Source: Polyangiaceae bacterium (lineage in GTDB: Bacteria > Myxococcota_A > Polyangia > Polyangiales > Polyangiaceae). Taken from it: 64,000 nucleotides of DNA. The position numbers were made by a program, and so were the translations under genes. This document shows positions 59,227 through 64,000 of the stretch, piece by piece. Position 1 is the first letter of the stretch. Each line of letters opens with the position of its first letter. The DNA lies in assembly GCA_029261965.1 (NCBI GenBank), contig JAJDAH010000039.1:62001-126000 (forward strand). Direction: 5' to 3'. Below the pieces are notes generated by a model. The model saw only the letters and a program-made list of their open reading frames with translations. It searched no databases and was not told where the DNA came from.

Positions 59227-62067
59227 TCAAAAGCGGGTGTGCCAGACGTCCGGCCACGGCCGCGAATTCTTCGGGTGAGCTCGGGTCGAGAGCGACGGCG
59301 CGTCGAGCCAGGCGGTGACTTCGCCACGCTGTGCTTTCGCGAGCGGCTCGTCCGCCGACAGCGCGGCGAGCGCGTCGCGGGCCAGCGCTTCGGCGCGCTC
59401 TCGTTCGCCCGACTCGTAGAGCACGCGCGCCAGCGCGAACGAGAGCAGCGCGCTCGTGGGCGTTTCGACCTTCTTCGAAGCTCCCGTCGACATGGCGTGG
59501 GCGCGTTCGAGGGGCCCCCGCGCGGCGTTCGTTCTTCCGGCCGCCAAGTGGGTGAGGCCGAGGCCCATCAGAGAAAACATGAGCCGATGCGCGCCAGGAT
59601 CGCTACGCGCCTCGCCGATCTCGATCGCGCGACGGTAGACTCGTTCCGCGTCTTCGAGCCGGTCGAGTGCACGGAGCGCGTTGCCGAGCTGGAACAACAC
59701 CACCTCCATCGACGGATGTTGCTCCGGGATCGCGGCCTCGTAGATTTTCTTGGCTCGCTCGAACGATTTTTTCGCAGCCTCGAAGTCGCCTTTTCGGTAG
59801 AGCACTTGCCCCTCGCCGGCCACGGCGGCACCTCGCTGGTGCTCGTGGCCGGCCGCCGCATAGGCGCGCTCGGCGCAACGGTAGAGCTCTATGGCTCGCG
59901 GGTAGTCGCCATGCTGCATCTTGAACCACGCAAAGTTGTTGCAGATGCGCGCGGTCTCCCGGTGCTCGGGTCCAAAATCCCGGCCCGCGATGCTCAACGC
60001 CTTTTCGTACAGCGACGCGGCGTTCTCGAACTGCTTTTTGGAGGCAGCGCAAATCGCCAGGCGGTCGTAAGAGTTGACGAAGTCCGGATGGTCGGGGCCG
60101 AGCGTGCTTTTTCGAATTTCGTAGGCTTCTTCGTGGTGCTCGCACTCGGAGCCGAGCCCCGCCTTGCCAGCGGCGACGCCGACGCGGGACAGCACCGTCG
60201 CGACCTGAGGATGGTTGCTTCGATACGCCGCCCGAGTCTCGTCCAGAGCGCCGCGAAGCACCCGGAGCGCCTGCTCGTGGTCCCCGGCGCGCGTCAGCAT
60301 CCAACCGTGAGTCGCGTGCACCTCGGCAAGTAAACGTGGAGATGGCGACGCCGTTTCTAGTGCCGCGTCGGCGATATGAGTCCACTTCAACGCGTCGTCG
60401 TAGCGCCCACGGGCGACCCCCAGAGTCTGCGCCAGTCCGAGCGCAGAGCGCACGGCACCGACCTCGTTCGACGAGGCGACGCTCGCGATGTACGCATCGA
60501 ACAGCAGCGTTTCCGACCGTTCGTTCTTCCCGACGCCGCGGGCCATGTCGCCGGCCAGACGCAACGCTTCGGCTTCGAGCGGGCGCCATCCGATTTCTTT
60601 CGCCTGGGTCACCAGCGTTTCGGCCGCCTCGAACGCGTTCTTGTACCGCCCGGCGCTACCGAGCACCGTGACTCGTGTCAGCTCGCTCCGCACGGACTTG
60701 GCGCGGTCTTGCACGGCCGCCGGCGGAAGAAGAAGCCTCGCGGGGCGTCTGCATGCACTCGGTTGGGGCAACTCGTCCACGATGCGCTCGGCGCGCGCGA
60801 CGACGTCGTGCTCGGGGACGCTGAGCAATCGCAGCGCTTCGTCTGCCGCCGAGAGGGACTCTTTTAGGCAGTCCATCCGGACATCGAGGCGGGCTGCGGA
60901 TTGCTCGTGGCGCTCACTGGTGGCCTCACACGCATCGACGTACTCGTCGGACCAGTTCTTCGTGAACCGGTCGAGCGCCAGAGTGGCGAGCTCGAGCGAA
61001 CGAGTAGCGTAGGTCGCTTTGGACTCGCGGAACGCCAGAGCGACCTCTTTCCGCCGCACGTCGTTCCAAACGGCCTGCCAATGCTCGTCCCCCGTAGAGC
61101 AAGCGGGGTCGAGCGACGACGCCACTGCGCCGATGCCGACGGCAGCCGTAGCTGCAAACGCCAGGCCCGCGACGATCCGACGACGACGTGGCGCGGAGTG
61201 GAGATTTTGCACGAGAGCATCCATCGACGGGAAGCGCGCTCGGGGATCGGGATCGAGCGCTCGGTCGATGGCGCTTCGGAGCCACCTCGGGACCTTCTGG
61301 GACAGCGGCCTCTTTTGCCCCGCGAGAAGCGAATCGCGGAGCACCGCGGCGTCGCCAACCCCAAAGGGGCGACAGCCTTCGAGCGCCTCGTACAGCACCA
61401 CGGCAAACGCGAACTGATCACTGGGCGCGCCGGCGGCTTCACCTCGCCAAAGCTCCGGGGCCATGTAGGCGGGGGTGCCGCGGAGACCCGTCGACGATGA
61501 CGGTGACGTGCTCACCTCGCCTTCGACTCCCACCGCGAGACCGAAATCGACGACTCGTGCGACGCCATCGGAGTCCAGGATCACGTTCTCGGGCTTGAAG
61601 TCTCGGTGGATCAACCCGCTTCGATGGGCGGCGGCCAGGCCGCGGCCGGCGCCGAGCAAGACCCTCAGCACCTCGCGTTGGCTTCTGCGCTCGGCATCGA
61701 GCCAGGCGCGCAGCGTGGTCCCCTCCACCAACTCCATCGCCAAGAACAAGACGCCCTCTTCCTCACCGATGTCGTGAACCGCGACGACGTTCGGGTGCGA
61801 AAGCTTGGCGAGCGCACGACCCTCCTCCTCGATTCGACGCCCAGCGGCGGCCGCAACCGCGCCGAGGGGCGGCGTGAGCAGCTTCAGCGCGACTGGGCGC
61901 TCGAGACGCGGATCGAAGGCGCGGTAGACGACGCCGCTCGCGCCCTCGCCGAGCCGAGCCCGCACCTCGAACCTTCCGAGAAATCGAGACTCGACGGGGG
62001 CGCCGAACAGCCCCTCGCGCACGGCGTCCAGGACACGGTCCCGTTCGAAGTCGAACGCCTCGTTCAC
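59227..62067 (-). CDS. Ser/Thr protein kinase with membrane helix and long TPR tail
   Basis: A 946-aa protein. The kinase domain (about residues 30-290) has LGEGASGVVYRAFDP, VALKLL, HRDFKPENVILD (HRDF in place of HRDL), DFGLAVG, GTPAYMAPE and SDQFAFAVVLYEALEGCRPF. One membrane helix follows (VAGLAFAATAAVGIGAVASS, about 305-325). The outer 600 residues are TPR-like helical repeats, for example YEKALSIAGRDFGPEHRETA and RAIELYRCAERAYAAAGHEH, of the NB-ARC/kinesin-light-chain-like class. This kinase-TPR design is common in Polyangia, often beside a sigma factor as here. GTG start 62067. Confidence 0.92.
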   Translation of the reverse strand: MNEAFDFERDRVLDAVREGLFGAPVESRFLGRFEVRARLGEGASGVVYRAFDPRLERPVALKLLTPPLGAVAAAAGRRIEEEGRALAKLSHPNVVAVHDIGEEEGVLFLAMELVEGTTLRAWLDAERRSQREVLRVLLGAGRGLAAAHRSGLIHRDFKPENVILDSDGVARVVDFGLAVGVEGEVSTSPSSSTGLRGTPAYMAPELWRGEAAGAPSDQFAFAVVLYEALEGCRPFGVGDAAVLRDSLLAGQKRPLSQKVPRWLRSAIDRALDPDPRARFPSMDALVQNLHSAPRRRRIVAGLAFAATAAVGIGAVASSLDPACSTGDEHWQAVWNDVRRKEVALAFRESKATYATRSLELATLALDRFTKNWSDEYVDACEATSERHEQSAARLDVRMDCLKESLSAADEALRLLSVPEHDVVARAERIVDELPQPSACRRPARLLLPPAAVQDRAKSVRSELTRVTVLGSAGRYKNAFEAAETLVTQAKEIGWRPLEAEALRLAGDMARGVGKNERSETLLFDAYIASVASSNEVGAVRSALGLAQTLGVARGRYDDALKWTHIADAALETASPSPRLLAEVHATHGWMLTRAGDHEQALRVLRGALDETRAAYRSNHPQVATVLSRVGVAAGKAGLGSECEHHEEAYEIRKSTLGPDHPDFVNSYDRLAICAASKKQFENAASLYEKALSIAGRDFGPEHRETARICNNFAWFKMQHGDYPRAIELYRCAERAYAAAGHEHQRGAAVAGEGQVLYRKGDFEAAKKSFERAKKIYEAAIPEQHPSMEVVLFQLGNALRALDRLEDAERVYRRAIEIGEARSDPGAHRLMFSLMGLGLTHLAAGRTNAARGPLERAHAMSTGASKKVETPTSALLSFALARVLYESGERERAEALARDALAALSADEPLAKAQRGEVTAWLDAPSLSTRAHPKNSRPWPDVWHTRF

Positions 62068-62202
62068 GGCACCAGGAGGTTAGCCCTCGGTGGCGGCCCG
62101 GCCTGAAGTCTTTTTTTTCGGCCAGCGTGATCGAACCGACCCCTTTTCGGACAAACACCCCGACGACCCTCGCCGAGGACGGTGGGGCGCCAACGACTCC
62201 GC

Positions 62203-62844
62203 ATGGATCCCTTCGAGAAAGCCTCGCGCGACGATCTCGCCCACGCGCTCGATCGACTCGATTTCGGGATAGTGCTCGCCACCCCCGACGGAACCATCCG
62301 ATTCACCAACGAGGTCGCCCGCCGACTGCTGGCCAAGATCAACCCGGAAACGCCCCCCGACGAGCCCGACTGGTCCGCGACCTACGACGGCTGCCTCACC
62401 CTCCGAACGCTCGTCCGTCGAGCCACCCGAAGCTCGCGCGGCAAACGCGAGCCCCGTGGGGGGTCGATGCGGGTCTCTGACGCCGACGGCTGCTTCTACG
62501 CAATCCACATCGGCCCGCTGGCCGCCGCCCGCGCCTCACGGGCGGCCACCGAGACGCTCACCATGATCGTGATCGCTCCCCTCGACGCGTCGCCAGAGCC
62601 CGAAACGACGGCGCTCGCATCGGTGTTCGATCTCACCGGAGCTCAATCACGACTCGCCGCGGCCCTCGCGTCCGGCGTCGCCCCGAACAGCTACGCCCGA
62701 GGACTCGGCATCAGCCACAACACGGTTCGAACCCACCTCGCCCAACTGAGAGAGCGAGTAAACGCCAAGACCCAAGCCGGAGTCGTGGCAAAGATCCTTC
62801 GGGCAGTCCCACCCGTGCTCGGTTGGCGCGCGGGTCCGACCTGA
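62203..62844 (+). CDS. PAS-like/LuxR-type transcription regulator
   Basis: A 213-aa protein from ATG 62203. The N-terminal 120 residues resemble a PAS-type sensor (LDRLDFGIVLATPDGTIRFT then NEVARRLLA; MRVSDADGCFYAIHI). The C-terminal HTH of the LuxR type reads LTGAQSRLAAALASGVAPNS, YARGLGISHNTVRTHLAQLR and ERVNAKTQAGVV. It has no receiver aspartate, so it responds directly to a ligand or a partner. It is divergent from the kinase-TPR gene, with a 135-base gap. Confidence 0.85.
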   Translation: MDPFEKASRDDLAHALDRLDFGIVLATPDGTIRFTNEVARRLLAKINPETPPDEPDWSATYDGCLTLRTLVRRATRSSRGKREPRGGSMRVSDADGCFYAIHIGPLAAARASRAATETLTMIVIAPLDASPEPETTALASVFDLTGAQSRLAAALASGVAPNSYARGLGISHNTVRTHLAQLRERVNAKTQAGVVAKILRAVPPVLGWRAGPT

Positions 62845-62979
62845 CGTTCCGCCGTCACGCCGTGACGAAGCCCCGCGTTCCTGTCTAGCTGGTCGGCGCG
62901 CGGGCGCGAGTGTTTGTTCAACTTCAGCAGGAAACCTCTTACACTGTGGTGCAAGGGGCCAGGACCAGGGGGGATGTAG

Positions 62980-64000
62980 TTGCAGCAGCCGCCCGTTCCC
63001 GATTCAGAAGCGGCGGCAGCGTTGGCGGCGACCGAGCCCACTCCACCCCCCGAGGTGGCGAACGGCCAGGCGTTCTACGACGCTCTCTTCCCGCACGCGC
63101 TCGAACGGTTTCTGGAGGAAGACCGAAAGTCGAGAAACGCCGGGGCCTGGCTCGTGGGCAGCGCCGTGCTGTTCGTCGTCTTCGGGCTCGGCGAGTTCGA
63201 CTGGCGCACGCTCATCGTGCTGATGGGCGTGCTCGTGTTTCACGAGCTCGGTCACCTCTTGGCGATGTGGCTCTTCGGCTATCGCGACCTGAAGGTGTTT
63301 TTCATCCCCATGCTCGGCGCTGCGGCGTCGGGCAAGTCGCGCGGCGTCGCCCCTTGGAAAAAGGCCGTCGTTCTGCTTGCGGGACCGCTGCCCGGGATCG
63401 TCGCGGCGTATCCAATTCTTTTCTTCGCCGCCTTCCTGCCCGGCGAGCCCGAGTGGCTCTTTTCGGTCGCCACGATGCTGCTCTTGCTCAACGGGTTCAA
63501 TCTCTTGCCGTTCGTGCCGCTCGACGGGGGGCGCCTGGTTTCTCTCGCGCTTTTTTCACGCAGCCCGCGGCTCGAAACCTGGTTCACCGTGATCAGCGCC
63601 AGCGGTTTGGTCGCTCTGTCCGTCGCTCTCGAAGCGTGGCTGCTCGCCGGCGTAGGCGTGTTTCTGGCGTTCGGCGCTTTCGTTCGTTCCGGCCTCGTCC
63701 ACCGCGCTCACGACCTCCGGACGGGCCTCGCCGGTGCCGCGCAAGAACCCGCCGACCTCACCGAGCAAGAACGCCGACTGCTCTACGACGCAGCCGCGAG
63801 CTACTACGCGTCGTCGCTCCCCAAGAGCTCGCTCCCCGATCCGCAAGCTGCGGCCAAGATGATCGGCAGCCACATGAGAGTGATGCACGAACGCGCCATC
63901 ACCCCGCCCCCGAGGGTCGTGGCAACTGTGGTGATACTGCTCGTCTACGTGGCTTCGTTCATTTCGCTCGCGCCGATCGCAATGATGGCGCTCTGGGGAT
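62980..64000 (+). CDS. M50 site-2-protease-like membrane metalloprotease (3' truncated)
   Basis: The frame runs from TTG 62980 to the window edge (340 codons) without a stop. It has several membrane helices, the zinc motif HELGH (residues 88-92) and the third ligand motif LNGFNLLPFVPLDGGR (D182). These define a site-2 protease, which cuts membrane segments of other proteins, for example anti-sigma factors. GGGGG lies just before the start, and the in-frame TAG at 62977 limits the start to 62980. A short Pro/Ala-rich N-terminus precedes the helices. Confidence 0.88.
   Translation, partial: MQQPPVPDSEAAAALAATEPTPPPEVANGQAFYDALFPHALERFLEEDRKSRNAGAWLVGSAVLFVVFGLGEFDWRTLIVLMGVLVFHELGHLLAMWLFGYRDLKVFFIPMLGAAASGKSRGVAPWKKAVVLLAGPLPGIVAAYPILFFAAFLPGEPEWLFSVATMLLLLNGFNLLPFVPLDGGRLVSLALFSRSPRLETWFTVISASGLVALSVALEAWLLAGVGVFLAFGAFVRSGLVHRAHDLRTGLAGAAQEPADLTEQERRLLYDAAASYYASSLPKSSLPDPQAAAKMIGSHMRVMHERAITPPPRVVATVVILLVYVASFISLAPIAMMALWG

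Overview
The window is a GC-rich, gene-dense bacterial chromosome segment. It most likely comes from a myxobacterium or close relative (phylum Myxococcota, Polyangia-like). The signs are: three eukaryotic-type Ser/Thr kinases, two of them with membrane segments and one with a long TPR tail; a CarD/CdnL regulator; a PilZ protein with degenerate receiver domains; many lipoproteins with long Gly/Ser/Thr/Ala-rich linkers after the lipobox; MopE-like, VCBS/FG-GAP and beta-helix surface proteins; and a sigma factor facing a kinase-TPR protein. The species cannot be named from the sequence alone.

Layout. 0-5 kb: a truncated acidic-tailed protein, lipB, a TPR protein, a membrane-anchored M23 peptidase and a Cys-rich lipoprotein, closed by a double-hairpin terminator. 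5-8.4 kb: a secreted copper monooxygenase-like lipoprotein with all six copper ligands of the PHM/DBM family, a polyphosphate-glucokinase-like ROK kinase, and egtB. 8.4-12.1 kb: a minus-strand run of a GAF protein, an orphan histidine kinase and a small coiled-coil membrane protein, leading into egtB. 12.3-20.1 kb: two translationally coupled GT-C-like membrane proteins, an IHF-beta-like protein with an 11-Asp tail, tyrS, a lipoprotein and cdnL. 20.2-25.1 kb: PilZ, pduO, def, a kinase and an ACT-ACT protein. 25-37.2 kb: surface lipoproteins (including an HEAGH zincin-like protein), a tandem HCCA-isomerase-like protein, a polytopic membrane kinase, smpB, an alpha/beta-hydrolase lipoprotein, and a ROK repressor-like regulator ahead of a 2OG-Fe(II)-oxygenase-like gene. 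37.2-42.7 kb: a double-length UvrA (1,836 aa, four complete ATPase sites). 42.7-45.1 kb: a nest of repeats. 45.1-54.5 kb: a FrnE-like DsbA protein and four large surface lipoproteins. 54.8-57.2 kb: a CnrYXH-like sigma/sensor operon whose ECF sigma gene carries two in-frame amber codons. 57.2-57.5 kb: two more copies of the repeat element. 58-64 kb: small hypotheticals, an ECF sigma factor convergent with a kinase-TPR protein, a PAS-like/LuxR regulator and a partial M50 protease.

Most unusual content. A roughly 98-bp intergenic element with two hairpins is present in five full copies and one half copy (42.9-44.9 and 57.2-57.5 kb). Most copies lie beside short tandem repeats of 14-18 bp. Stem sequences vary between copies while some pairing is kept. 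I do not recognise this family. The next most unusual items are the amber-interrupted sigma gene and the fused UvrA-UvrA. No tRNA, rRNA, CRISPR array, insertion sequence or phage gene was recognised.
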